64,000 nucleotides of DNA, from contig CAVRFX010000021.1 in NCBI GenBank assembly GCA_963720645.1, positions 248,001 through 312,000 of the forward strand, read 5' to 3'. A model generated the notes under the pieces. That model saw only the letters and a program-made list of their open reading frames with translations, was not told where the DNA came from and made no database searches. Shown here piece after piece: positions 1 through 11,426 of this stretch (its first letter is position 1; each line of letters opens with the position of its first letter). The translations under genes and the position numbers were made by a program. The DNA comes from RYN-230 sp963720645. GTDB lineage: Bacteria > Actinomycetota > Actinomycetes > Streptosporangiales > Streptosporangiaceae.

Positions 1-1446
1 CTGTTCCAGCACGTTGGCCGTCGCGATGAACAGCACATCCGACAGGTCGAGCTCGACCTCCAGGTAGTGGTCGCGGAACGTGTGGTTCTGCGCCGGGTCC
101 AGCACCTCGAGCAGCGCCGCGGTGGGGTCGCCGCGGTAGTCCGCGCCGAGCTTGTCCACCTCGTCCAGGAGGATGACCGGGTTCATCGAGCCCGCCTCGC
201 GGACGGCCCGGACGATCCGGCCCGGCAGCGCGCCCACGTAGGTGCGCCGGTGACCGCGGATCTCCGCCTCGTCCCGGACGCCGCCCAGGGCCACCCGGGC
301 GAACTTGCGGCCCATGGACCGGGCCACCGACTCGCCCAGCGAGGTCTTGCCGACTCCGGGCGGGCCGGCCAGGGCCAGCACCGCGCCGCTGCGCCGCCCG
401 CCGACCAGGGCCAGGCCCTTGTCGGACCGGCGCTTGCGCACGGCCAGGTACTCGATGATCCGGTCCTTGACGTCATCCAGGCCGGCGTGATCCGCGTCGA
501 GGATCGCCCGCGCGCCGCCGATGTCGTAGGCGTCGTCGGTGCGCTCATTCCACGGGATCTCCAGCACCGTGTCCAGCCAGGTCCGGATCCAGCTGCCCTC
601 GGGCGACTGGTCTGAGGCGCGCTCCAGCTTGGCCGCTTCCTTCATCGCGGCCTCGTGCACCTTCTCCGGCAGCGCGGCGGCCTCGATGCGGGCCTGGTAG
701 TCCTCTTCCTCGGTGCCCGGCTCGCCGTCCAGCTCGGCCAGTTCCTTGCGGATCGCGGCCAGCTGCTGGCGGAGCAGGAACTCACGCTGCTGCTTCTCCA
801 TGCCCTCGCGGACGTCGTTCTGGATCGTCTCCGCGACGTCCAGCTCGGCCAGCTGGTCCCGGGCCCACCCGGTCAGCAGCTCGAGCCGCTGCTCGGGGTC
901 GATGGTCTCCAGTAGCTGCTTGCGCTGCTCCATGGACAGGTAGCCCGCGTACCCGGCGCTGTCGGCCAGGGCCGACGGGTCGGTGATCCGCTGCAGCACG
1001 TCCACGACCTGCCACGCGCCCCGCTTCTGCAGGATGGTGGCGGCCAGCCCGCGGTACTCGCGGGCCAGTTCCTGGGCGCGCGCGCTGGCGGGCGGCTCGT
1101 CCACGACGGTGCCCTCGACCCACAGGGCCGCGCCAGGTCCGGTGGTGCCCACGCCGATCCGCACCCGGGACAGGCCGCGGATCACCGCGGCGGGCTCGCC
1201 ACTGGGCAGCCGCCCGGTCTGCTCGACGGCGCCGAGCGTGCCCAGCGCGGAGTACTTACCCTCGAGCCGGGGGACGAGCAGGACGTGCGGGGTGGCGTCA
1301 GCCGCGCCCGGCACCGAGGCGGACATCTGCGCGGCGCTGATCGCGGCGCGCGCTTCCGCGGCGGAGGTGTCAAGCGGCACCACCATGGTCGGCAGCACCA
1401 CTGAGTCGTCCAGCGGCAGCACCGGCAGGGCGAGTGTTTCGCTCAT
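1..1446 (-). CDS. lon: ATP-dependent protease Lon, 5' part (runs off the left edge)
   Basis: Cytoplasmic AAA+ serine protease that degrades misfolded and regulatory proteins. Only the first 482 codons are in the window. The start ATG (complement of 1444-1446) opens with MSETLALPVLPLDDSVVLPT, the usual Lon N domain. The frame is intact to the edge. The AAA+ module is clear: Walker A GPPGVGKT near residues 361-368, followed by GRKFARVALGGVRDEAEIRG, and Walker B ILLDEVDKL near residue 425. The catalytic Ser-Lys protease domain lies outside the window. Two CGC-N5-GCG motifs lie 75-125 bp upstream of the start and look like ClgR boxes, in line with known ClgR control of lon in Streptomyces. Confidence 0.95.
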   Translation of the reverse strand, partial: MSETLALPVLPLDDSVVLPTMVVPLDTSAAEARAAISAAQMSASVPGAADATPHVLLVPRLEGKYSALGTLGAVEQTGRLPSGEPAAVIRGLSRVRIGVGTTGPGAALWVEGTVVDEPPASARAQELAREYRGLAATILQKRGAWQVVDVLQRITDPSALADSAGYAGYLSMEQRKQLLETIDPEQRLELLTGWARDQLAELDVAETIQNDVREGMEKQQREFLLRQQLAAIRKELAELDGEPGTEEEDYQARIEAAALPEKVHEAAMKEAAKLERASDQSPEGSWIRTWLDTVLEIPWNERTDDAYDIGGARAILDADHAGLDDVKDRIIEYLAVRKRRSDKGLALVGGRRSGAVLALAGPPGVGKTSLGESVARSMGRKFARVALGGVRDEAEIRGHRRTYVGALPGRIVRAVREAGSMNPVILLDEVDKLGADYRGDPTAALLEVLDPAQNHTFRDHYLEVELDLSDVLFIATANVLEQ

Positions 1447-1519
1447 TGCTCACTTCCTGAGAATTCAGCTTGTCGTTTACGCTTCAACGCCGGGCGGCCA
1501 GGTTTGTTTCCGGGAACTG

Positions 1520-1558
1520 TTTCGCCGTCAGCGGACTTATCTTTCGCTGTGGGCGGAC
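1520..1558. promoter_or_regulatory. Two tandem ClgR-like boxes upstream of lon
   Basis: Two copies of the partial palindrome TTTCGC-yGtvr-GCGGAC lie at 1521-1535 and 1543-1557, with CGC-N5-GCG cores at 1523-1533 and 1545-1555. Their centres are 22 bp apart, about two helical turns. The CGC-N5-GCG core agrees with the published actinobacterial ClgR consensus (recalled from memory) except at one inner base. ClgR activates clp and lon genes in Streptomyces. The rest of the 1447-1719 gap shows no gene. Confidence 0.5.
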
Positions 1559-1719
1559 AAATCCGCGGCCGGGCAAACACGGCCATCCGATTGGCGGAAG
1601 ACGTTTACTGCCCGCGCGGCCGGGCGCCTTTATCAGAGCGGCCCGTATTAGCGGCCGGGCCCGCTGTGCCCCGTAGCGCAACCACGTCAACCGGGAAGCC
1701 CCCCCGGGTATTCCCGGGA

Positions 1720-4611
<2,892 letters not shown>

Positions 4612-4752
4612 TACTTCCGGTTAAGAGGTGAACTTCCTCACAACAATCTCCCGGTACGGCTGATTCCGCAGGCCCCGTCCCCCCGGGGTGCTGCCCGGGC
4701 GCACGGGCGTAACGTGATGATCCACAGTCTTGTGCCTACCCCTGGAGGAGCC

Positions 4753-5064
4753 ATGAGCGAGCTGCCCGACCCGCCGCCAGCCGACCCGTCGGCCTTCCAC
4801 CGGGACCGCCGCGAGCACGGCGGGCTGCCCCCGCGGCCCGACGACGACCAGCTCGCCGAGCTGACCGAAGAGGAGCGTGTCGACGCCGGGATCGACCCCT
4901 ACGACCCGGATGAGGTGCCGCCGGCCACCGACGATCCGGTGCCCACGGACATCACCGAGTCCGAGCCGTACCGGGAGGAACGGGACGAGATCGAGCGGGA
5001 GGAGAAGGAGGGCGAGCTGAGGCCCAAGACTGATCCGTTCCCGCCTACCCGTTACGACGAGTAG
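4753..5064 (+). CDS. Small acidic hypothetical protein next to uvrA
   Basis: A 103-aa, very acidic and proline-rich protein without signal peptide or membrane segment. It begins MSELPDPPPADPSAFHRD and carries a charged stretch YREERDEIEREEKEGEL near residues 78-94. The start is supported by a strong GGAGGAG site at 4744-4750. It is transcribed divergently from uvrA. Codon use matches its neighbours. Similar short acidic proteins occur next to actinobacterial uvrA, but I know of no function. A role as a disordered partner protein would be a guess. Confidence 0.7.
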   Translation: MSELPDPPPADPSAFHRDRREHGGLPPRPDDDQLAELTEEERVDAGIDPYDPDEVPPATDDPVPTDITESEPYREERDEIEREEKEGELRPKTDPFPPTRYDE

Positions 5065-5066
5065 CA

Positions 5067-5091
5067 GGCCCGGCTCAGCACCGGCCGGGCC
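5067..5091. terminator. GC hairpin between convergent genes
   Basis: GGCCCGG (5067-5073) pairs with CCGGGCC (5085-5091) around an 11-nt loop. It sits exactly in the 28-bp gap between the stops of the acidic protein (plus) and the alcohol dehydrogenase (minus), so it could serve as a bidirectional terminator. There is no T-run. Confidence 0.4.
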
Positions 5092-5092
5092 G

Positions 5093-6035
5093 TCAGACTT
5101 CCCACTCCAGGGCCAGGTCGTCGTCCACGATCAGGACCAGCTTGCCCTGGGTGTGGCCTGCCTCGATCCGGCGGTGCGCGCTGGCCGCGTCCTCGTAGTA
5201 GTACCTGGCCGCGACCTGCACCGACAGCAGCCCGTCGTCGAACCACGGGGCCATCCGGATCAGGCGGCTGCCGCTCGGCTGGCCGTCGTACGCCTGCCAG
5301 GTGACGCGGCGGGATTCCGGTAGCCCGGCGTGCACCGGGGTGGCGATCGTCGCCCCGTCCCGGGCCGCCCGGGCCGCGCCCTCCAGGGTGGGGGCGGCGC
5401 AGGCCAGGACCCGCTGGGCACCGCCGCCGGTCGCGTCCCGGACCTGGTCGGGCCAGTCCGGCCGGGTGTGGTCGATGACCACCGCCGCCCCCGCGTGGTG
5501 GACGAACTCGTGATGCTCCGGGCTGGCCGTGGCCACGATCCTGGCCCCCAGGATCCGGGCGATCTGAACGGCGAAGTGCCCGAGGCCGCCCGCGCCCGCG
5601 GTGATCAGGACGTCGTCACCGCGGCCCACGGACAGGACGTCGGTCAGCCCCTGGTGCGCGGTCAGGGCGTCGATGGGGGCGCCCGGCCGCGTCGGTCACC
5701 GGGAGCCCGTCCGGGATGGGGGCGAGCTGCTCGACCGGGCACCGCACGTACTGGGCGTAACAGCCGGACAGGCCGGGATAGCCGTAGACCGGCGCGCCCT
5801 CGTCCAGCCCCGCGTCCTGGCCGGTGTCACCCTGGACGACCCCGGCGAACTCGCCCCCCGGGATGTAGGGCAGCGGCCCGGTCCAGCCGCCCCGGCGCAT
5901 GGACGCGTCCCAGGGGCCCACCCCGGCCGCGAGGACCCGGACGAGGACGTCGTCCGGCCCGGGTTCCGGCATCGGGACCTCGCCGGGCTTGAGGACCTCA
6001 GGACCGCCGAACTCGCTCACGGTGATCGCCCGCAT
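5093..6035 (-). CDS. Zinc-type/quinone-oxidoreductase alcohol dehydrogenase, frameshifted
   Basis: Member of the MDR superfamily (quinone oxidoreductase branch), probably an NADPH-dependent reductase. The N-terminal half starts at 6035 (MRAITVSEFGGPEVL) and holds the GroES-like fold with GGEFAGVV. The C-terminal half reads in another frame and has the nucleotide-binding motif AGAGGLGHFAVQIA. The break is near 5690, in a GC run coding for AAGAPIDALTAHQGL. Removing one base restores a normal protein of about 313 aa. No zinc-binding cysteine cluster is visible, which fits the quinone reductase branch. This is probably an indel error rather than a decayed gene, because both halves are well conserved. 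Confidence 0.85.
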
Positions 6036-6104
6036 CGCCGTCCTCCCGCAGGCCGCGCGCTGTTAGCTGGCTCTTCCACGGTACGACCGGCCGCGGCGGG
6101 CGGC

Positions 6105-6145
6105 CGGGCGGGGCCCGCGCGGGGCCCGGGCGGGGCCCGCGCGGG
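6105..6145. repeat. GC-rich direct repeat between two minus-strand genes
   Basis: CGGGCGGGGCCCGCGCGGG occurs twice, at about 6105 and 6127, 22 bp apart. The gap 6036-6169 is otherwise featureless. The repeat could fold and act as a terminator for the CAP-domain gene, but no T-tract is present. Confidence 0.35.
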
Positions 6146-6169
6146 CGCACCCCACCAGCCCGGGCAGTC

Positions 6170-6924
6170 TTAGTCAGAAAAATCCTGGGTCATCCACACG
6201 GTGCCGGAGCTGTCGCGGAACACGGCTATGCCGGCGTGGGTGAACGCGGAGCTGAGGATGCTGCGGCGGTGGCCGTCGTCGGGCGGCTTCTCGGCCAGCA
6301 TGCTCTGGGTCAGCCCGACGGCCATCTGGGTGATCGCCGCCCCGGTGTCCGCCACCGGGCCGCCCTCGCCGATGTTCTCCCCGGCCGCGGTCCAAGCCAC
6401 CCCGGCCGCGGTCTCCGGGCGCCCAGGTCCGGCTCGCCCGGGCACTGGTGTGACAGGCCGCAGCCCCCCGCCATCACCGCGTTGTGCCGGCCGGCGCTGG
6501 TGTCCAGGCCGGAGCTGATCGTGTAGGCGGGCAGACCCGCCTGGGCCCGGGCCTGGTTGATCAGGGCCAGCACCTGCCCGGCGGCCGTGGACGAGCCGGC
6601 CGGAGCCGGAGCCGTGCCCGGCCGGGCCGTCGTGGCGGACGGGGAGGGGGACGGGGCCGGGCCCGGGGTGGTGGCGGTCATCCTCGGGGACGGCTTGCGG
6701 TGGCGCCTGACCGTGGGGGACGCGGCGGCCCGGGACGGCCTGGTGCCCGGGGAGGCCGGCGCGGGCGAGGCGCTGACGGCGAGGGGCTGCGCCGCGGCCT
6801 TGTCGGCCATCTCACCGGCGCGCCCGGGCAGCCGGACGACCAGGACGATGGCCCCGGCCACGGTGAGCAGGGTCACGAGCACGCTGACGGCGAGGGACGA
6901 GCCACGGGATCCGCGGGCGGTCAT
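6170..6924 (-). CDS. Membrane-anchored CAP (SCP/PR1) domain protein, frameshifted
   Basis: Extracytoplasmic protein of the CAP superfamily. It starts at 6924 with MTARGSRGSSLAVSVLVTLL, giving one N-terminal membrane segment, then a Pro/Ala/Ser-rich linker of about 85 residues. The CAP domain begins near residue 117 (VLALINQARAQAGLPAYT) and includes the HNAVMAG and CGLSH motifs. Near 6420 the frame changes. The second part continues with TAAGENIGEGG, DDGHRRSILSSAFTHAGIAV and WMTQDF, ending at 6170. One indel reconnects the two. CAP proteins of this kind are common in actinomycetes, but their substrate is unknown. Confidence 0.85.
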
Positions 6925-7037
6925 CGCGCCACCTCCATCAGCGGATCATGCTAGCGACGCCCGCCGCACGAAATGCGCAAATTGGCGGCCACGTAAAGCC
7001 CGGCCCATGACGTCACGTATTCTCCCTGGTCAGCGAC

Positions 7038-7056
7038 TTCTGCCGGCCCGGCAGAA
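7038..7056. promoter_or_regulatory. Perfect 19-bp palindrome upstream of the lyase gene
   Basis: TTCTGCCGG-C-CCGGCAGAA is a perfect inverted repeat with 9-bp arms. It starts 15 bp after a plausible -10 hexamer TATTCT (7018-7023), that is, just downstream of the predicted transcription start, and ends 41 bp before the ATG at 7098. That placement suits a repressor operator. The cognate regulator is not identified. Confidence 0.45.
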
Positions 7057-7097
7057 ACGGCAAAAAGGACATCCGCAACGAAGACCGCAGGCGGCCC

Positions 7098-8564
7098 ATG
7101 ACCCGATCACGCATCATCATTGACGGCGCGTCGCTGACGTGTGACGGGGTCGTGGCGGTGGCCCGGGACGAGGCCCCGGTCGCGATCGGCGCGGGCGCGG
7201 TCACGGCGGCCCGCGCCGCCTGGGAGACCGCCCGCGAGGTAGCCGCCCGCCGCCCGGTGTACGGCCGCACCACCGGCGTCGGCGCGAACCGCAACGTCGG
7301 GCTGGCCGGGGAGGAGCTGGCCGGCCACGGGCTGCGGCTGCTGCGCAGCCACGCCGCCGGGTCCGGCCCGCTGCAGCCCGCCGGCCTGGGACGGGCCATG
7401 CTGGTGACCCGGCTGAACCAGATCGGGGCGGGCGGCTCCGGGGTCAACCCCGCGGTGCTGGACGTCCTCGCGGACGCGCTCAACCGCGGGTTCACCCCGC
7501 CGGTGCCGCTGTACGGCGCCATCGGCACCGGCGACCTGACCGCGCTGGCCTCCACCGGGCTGTGCCTGATCGGCGAGCGGGCCTGGCGCACCGGCACCGG
7601 GCCGCCGCCGCGTTTCCCGCTCCGGCCGGCCGAGGCACCCGGCTTCATGAGCAGCAACGCGGCCACCCTCGGCGAGGCCGCGCTGGCCTGCCACGACCTG
7701 GGCGGCCTGGTGCGCTCGGCGGTGGTGATCGCCGCCCTGTCGCTGCTCGCGGTGCGCGCCTCGCTGGAGCCCTACGCCCCGGCGGTGCACCGGGGCCGCC
7801 CGGCCGGGCAGCAGCGGGTGGCCCGCCGGGTGCGGACGCTGCTGGACAGGCCTGGGTACGAGCCGGCCCGGATCCAGGACTCGTACGGCTTCCGGGCCTT
7901 TCCCCAGGTGCACGGCCCGGCGGCCGACTCGCTGGAGTACGCCACCCGGGTGGTGACCGGCGAGCTCAACGCGGCCAGCGAGAACCCGCTCGTCAACGCC
8001 GGCGGCGGGACGGTCTGGCACAACGGCAACTTCCACGCCGCCTACGTCGGGCTGGCCCTCGACTCGGCCCGAGCGGCGCTGTTCCAGACCGCCGCGCTGT
8101 CCGCGGCCCGGCTGGGCACCCTGGTCGAGCCGTCCTTCACCGGCCTGCAGGCGTTCGCGGCGGACACCCCGGCCAGCTCGGGCATCATGATCCTGGAGTA
8201 CGTCGCCCAGTCCGCGGTGGCCGACCTCCGCCGCTCCGCCACCCCGGCCGCGCTGGGCAGCGCGGTGCTGTCGCGCGGCGTGGAGGAGCACGCCGGCTTC
8301 TCCACCCAGTCGGCCCGGGCCAGCACCGACGCGCTGGCCGCCTACCGGGCCGTGCTGGCCTGCGAGCTGGCCGCCGCGGTGCGGGTGCTCCGGATGCAGG
8401 ATCGGGCCCCGGCCGCCGGCGGCCCGCTGCGGGCCGCGTTCGACGCCGCGGACGCGGTCCTCGACCCGCGCACGGCCGACCGGCCGCTGGACGCCGACCT
8501 GTCCGCGGCCGAGGGGCTTCTGGGCGGGTATGCCGCTTTTGGCCGGGCCGACGGGGATGTCTAG
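7098..8564 (+). CDS. Aromatic amino acid lyase (HAL/PAL) family protein lacking the MIO tripeptide
   Basis: The 488-aa protein follows the histidine/phenylalanine ammonia-lyase fold throughout. It has YGRTTGVGANR (Y55, equivalent to the catalytic Tyr loop), QDSYGFRAFPQVHG, SENPLV and GNFHA. Normal enzymes have G-S-V-G-A-S-G-D-L, whose Ala-Ser-Gly cyclises into the MIO cofactor. Here residues 140-147 read G-A-I-G-T-G-D-L, one residue shorter and without Ala-Ser-Gly. A standard MIO is therefore not expected. The enzyme may use another elimination mechanism, as I recall for ergothionase, a relative without MIO. It is first in a locus with molybdenum hydroxylase and MetE-like genes. A ribosome site is weak; the ATG at 7098 fits the family N-terminus. 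Confidence 0.85.
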   Translation: MTRSRIIIDGASLTCDGVVAVARDEAPVAIGAGAVTAARAAWETAREVAARRPVYGRTTGVGANRNVGLAGEELAGHGLRLLRSHAAGSGPLQPAGLGRAMLVTRLNQIGAGGSGVNPAVLDVLADALNRGFTPPVPLYGAIGTGDLTALASTGLCLIGERAWRTGTGPPPRFPLRPAEAPGFMSSNAATLGEAALACHDLGGLVRSAVVIAALSLLAVRASLEPYAPAVHRGRPAGQQRVARRVRTLLDRPGYEPARIQDSYGFRAFPQVHGPAADSLEYATRVVTGELNAASENPLVNAGGGTVWHNGNFHAAYVGLALDSARAALFQTAALSAARLGTLVEPSFTGLQAFAADTPASSGIMILEYVAQSAVADLRRSATPAALGSAVLSRGVEEHAGFSTQSARASTDALAAYRAVLACELAAAVRVLRMQDRAPAAGGPLRAAFDAADAVLDPRTADRPLDADLSAAEGLLGGYAAFGRADGDV

Positions 8565-8699
8565 GGTAAGGGCGAACACGGAGGAGGCACGGTGAGCGAC
8601 GTCCGGTTCCGGCTCGCGAGGGCGGGCCGTCAGGCCCGGCCGAGCGGCCGGTGGGGTTCTGCTCGCCGGACGGCGCGAACACCGGAGGAGACACGGTGA
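8562..8699 (+). promoter_or_regulatory. Leader element A: promoter plus 35-codon leader ORF before the molybdenum hydroxylase
   Basis: A 108-nt open frame (8592-8699) starts with GTG behind GGAGG and ends in TGA, which overlaps the GTG of the next gene (GTGA, 8696-8699). It encodes MSDVRFRLARAGRQARPS followed by 17 residues. A hairpin CGGGCC-GTCA-GGCCCG lies in its middle (8617-8632). A possible promoter is TAGGGT (8562-8567, overlapping the lyase stop) with TTGGCC 17 bp upstream. An element of the same length and architecture, 88/108 nt identical, lies at 55566-55673 in front of an unrelated gene. It is likely a cis-acting leader. Confidence 0.6.
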
Positions 8700-10950
8700 G
8701 CATTCTGGGTACACGGGTCGTGCGCACGGAGGACCCCCGGCTGCTCACCCAGGGCGGCGTCTACACCGATGACCTGCGGATCCCGGAGCTGGGCGGGGCG
8801 GCCCGGATCACGTTCGTGCGCAGCCCGATCGCGCACGCCCGGATCACCGGCATCGACACCGCGGCGGCGCTGGCCTCCCCGGGCGTGGTGGCCGTGCTGA
8901 CCGCGGCCGACATGGACGATCTCCCCCGGGCCGGCCGCGGCCGACCACGGAACCGCTGCTGGCCGCCGGCCGGGTCCGCTACGTCGGCGAGGCCGTCGCG
9001 ATCGTGGTCACCGAGGAGGGCTACCACGGCGAGGACGCGGCCGAGCTGGTCAGCGTGGACTACGACCCGCTGCCGGCCGTGGTGGACCTCGACGACGCTC
9101 TGGCCGGCGGCACGCTGCTGTTCGACGGCACCGACTCCAACGTGATCGGGTCCGGCGGCGAGCCGGCCCCGCCGGACGCGTTCGGCGGCTGTGAGGTCGT
9201 GGTCCAGCGCACGTTCCCCAACCAGCGGCTCGCGCCGCTGCCACTGGAAGGCCGCGCGGCCGCGGCGCGCTGGGCGGACGGCAGGCTGACGCTGTGGGCC
9301 AGCACCCAGAACGCGCAGCTGGCCCGGGACGCGGTGGCCAGGGCGGTCGGGCTGGACACCGCGGCGGTCCGGGTCATCGCCCCCGACGTGGGCGGCGGCT
9401 TCGGCGCCAAGATCGCCGTTGACCGGGACACGATCATCGTGGCCTGGGCGGCCAGGCACACCGGCCGCCCGGTGCGCTGGGTGGAGACCCGGAACGAGAA
9501 CCTGCTCGGCATGGTGCACGGCCGGGCGCAGCGGCACACGATCACGATCGGCGGCCGCCGCGACGGCCGGATCCTCGCCTACCACCTGGACATCGTCCAG
9601 GACGCCGGGGCCTACCCGCGGGGCGCCACCTTCCTGCCCGGGCTCACCCAGCTGATGGCCAGCGGCGTGTACGACCTGCCGTACTGCGGGGCGGCGTTCC
9701 GCTCGGTGCTGACCAGCACCATGCCGATCGGCGCCTACCGGGGTGCGGGGCGGCCGGAGGCCACGGCCGCGATCGAGCGGGCCGTGGACCTGTTCGCCGC
9801 GGAGATCGGGATGGACCCGGCCGACGTCCGGCGGCGCAACCTGGTCCCGCCGGAGGCGTTCCCGTACACCACCCTCAACGGGGCGGTCTACGACACCGGT
9901 GACTACGCGGTCGCCCTGGACGCGGTGCTGGACGGGGCGGGCTACCAGGAGCTGCGCGGGGAACAGGCGCGCCGGCGCGCCGGGGGCGGCCCGGTCCAGC
10001 TCGGCATCGGCCTGGCCACCTACGTGGAGATCACCGCCGGGGACGGAGATGGGGAGACGTCCCGGGTGGTGGTGGACGCCACCGGGGCGGCCACCGTGTA
10101 CACCGGCAGCTCCCCGCACGGCCAGGGCCACCAGACCGCGTTCGCGATGCTGGTCACCGACCAGCTCGGCATCCCGATGGACCGGATCACCGTCATCCAC
10201 GGGGACACCGACCAGGTGCCCACCGGGGTCGGGACCTTCGGCTCCCGCTCGCTCCAGCTCGGCGGCACCGCCGTCCACCAGGCCACGCTCGGTGTCAAGG
10301 AGCAGGCGCGTCAGGTGGCAGCGGGCATGATCGAGGCCAGCCAGGCGGACCTGGAGCTGGACACGGCCACCGGCACCTGGCAGGTCCGCGGCGACCCGGA
10401 CACTGCGCTGACCTGGGCGGAGGTGGCCGCGCAGGCCGGGCCGGCCGGGCTGGCCGCCGACGTCGAGTTTCGCGCGGCCAGTCCCACGTTCCCGTTCGGG
10501 GCCCACCTGGCCGTGGTCGAGGTGGACACCCAGACCGGGAAGGCCACCCTGATCCGGCACGTGACCGTGGACGACGCCGGGAAGGTGCTGAACCCGGTGC
10601 TGGCCGAAGGGCAGCGGCACGGCGGCATCGCCCAGGGCGCGGCGCAGGCGCTGCTGGAAGAGATGCGCTACGACAGCGAGGGCAACCCGCTGACCAGCAC
10701 GCTGGCCGACTACGCGGCGATCACCGCCACCGAGCTGCCGTCCTTCGAGCTGCTCGCGATGGAGACCCCGACGAGCGTCAACGTGCTCGGGGTCAAGGGC
10801 ATCGGCGAGGCCGGCACGATCGGCGCCACCCCGGCCGTGCACAACGCGGTCATCGATGCGGTCGCCCATCTCGGGGTGCGGCACATCGACATGCCGGCCA
10901 CGCCGCAGCGGGTCTGGGCGGCGATCAACGAGGCGAAAGGCAGCGCGTGA
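8696..10950 (+). CDS. Molybdenum hydroxylase large subunit (CoxL/XdhB-like), frameshifted
   Basis: Molybdopterin-cytosine-dinucleotide binding subunit of a xanthine dehydrogenase / CO dehydrogenase-like enzyme that hydroxylates a carbon with water. It starts at GTG 8696 (GGAGGAG at 8683-8689) with MSILGTRVVRTEDPRLLTQG. The frame breaks near 8930 and resumes as TTEPLLAAGRVRYVGEAVAI. Later motifs include DVGGGFGAK, GAYRGAGRPEA, GQGHQTAFA and GVKGIGEAGTIGA. The CO-dehydrogenase Cys motif AYRCSFR is absent: the loop reads GAYRGAGRPE. It is therefore not a CO dehydrogenase, and the substrate is unknown. The stop overlaps the next gene (GTGA). Confidence 0.9.
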
Positions 10951-11426
10951 AGGTCACAGTGATGGTCAACGGCGCCCCGGTGGCGGCCGACGTGGAGGAC
11001 CGGATGCTGCTCGTGCACTTCCTGCGCGAGACAGCCGGCCTGACCGCCACCAACATCGGGTGCGACACCACCTCCTGCGGCGCGTGCACGGTGCTGCTGG
11101 ACGGCGAGTCGGTGAAGTCCTGCACGCTCCTCGCGGCGCAGGCGGACGGCCGCCAGGTGACCACCGTGGAAGGGCTGGCCGGCCCCGGTGGCGAGCTGCA
11201 CCCCATGCAGCGTGCGTTCCGCGCCGAGCACGGGCTGCAGTGCGGTTTCTGCACCCCCGGCATGGTCATGGCGTCGGTGTCGCTGCTGCGGGAGAACCCG
11301 CACCCCACCGAGTCGCAGGTCCGGGCCGGGCTGGAGGGCAACCTGTGCCGGTGCACCGGCTACCACAACATCGTCCGGGCGGTGCTGGCCGCGGCGGAGT
11401 TCCGGCACCGAGGAAGGGCTGGGTTA
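10947..11426 (+). CDS. Molybdenum hydroxylase [2Fe-2S] small subunit (in-frame with the FAD subunit)
   Basis: Electron-transfer subunit of the same enzyme. It begins MKVTVMVNGAPVAADVED and has the plant-type cluster GCDTTSCGACTVLLDG followed by the second cluster CGFCTPGMVM and NLCRCTGYHNI, all expected Cys present. After AEFRHRGRAGL the frame runs straight into the FAD subunit without a stop. In the next frame a TAA (11425-11427) overlaps the ATG of that subunit, the usual arrangement for separate genes. The fusion may therefore be an indel artefact, although Fe-S/FAD fusions do exist in XdhA proteins. Confidence 0.9.

Noticed and set aside
4612..4752. LexA/SOS box upstream of uvrA
   Set aside because: Only GTGAACTTC is seen; the second GTTC half of the actinobacterial box is missing.
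8696..10950. Aerobic CO dehydrogenase (form I CoxL)
   Set aside because: The active-site loop AYRCSFR is absent; the loop is GAYRGAGRPE, as in other Mo hydroxylases.
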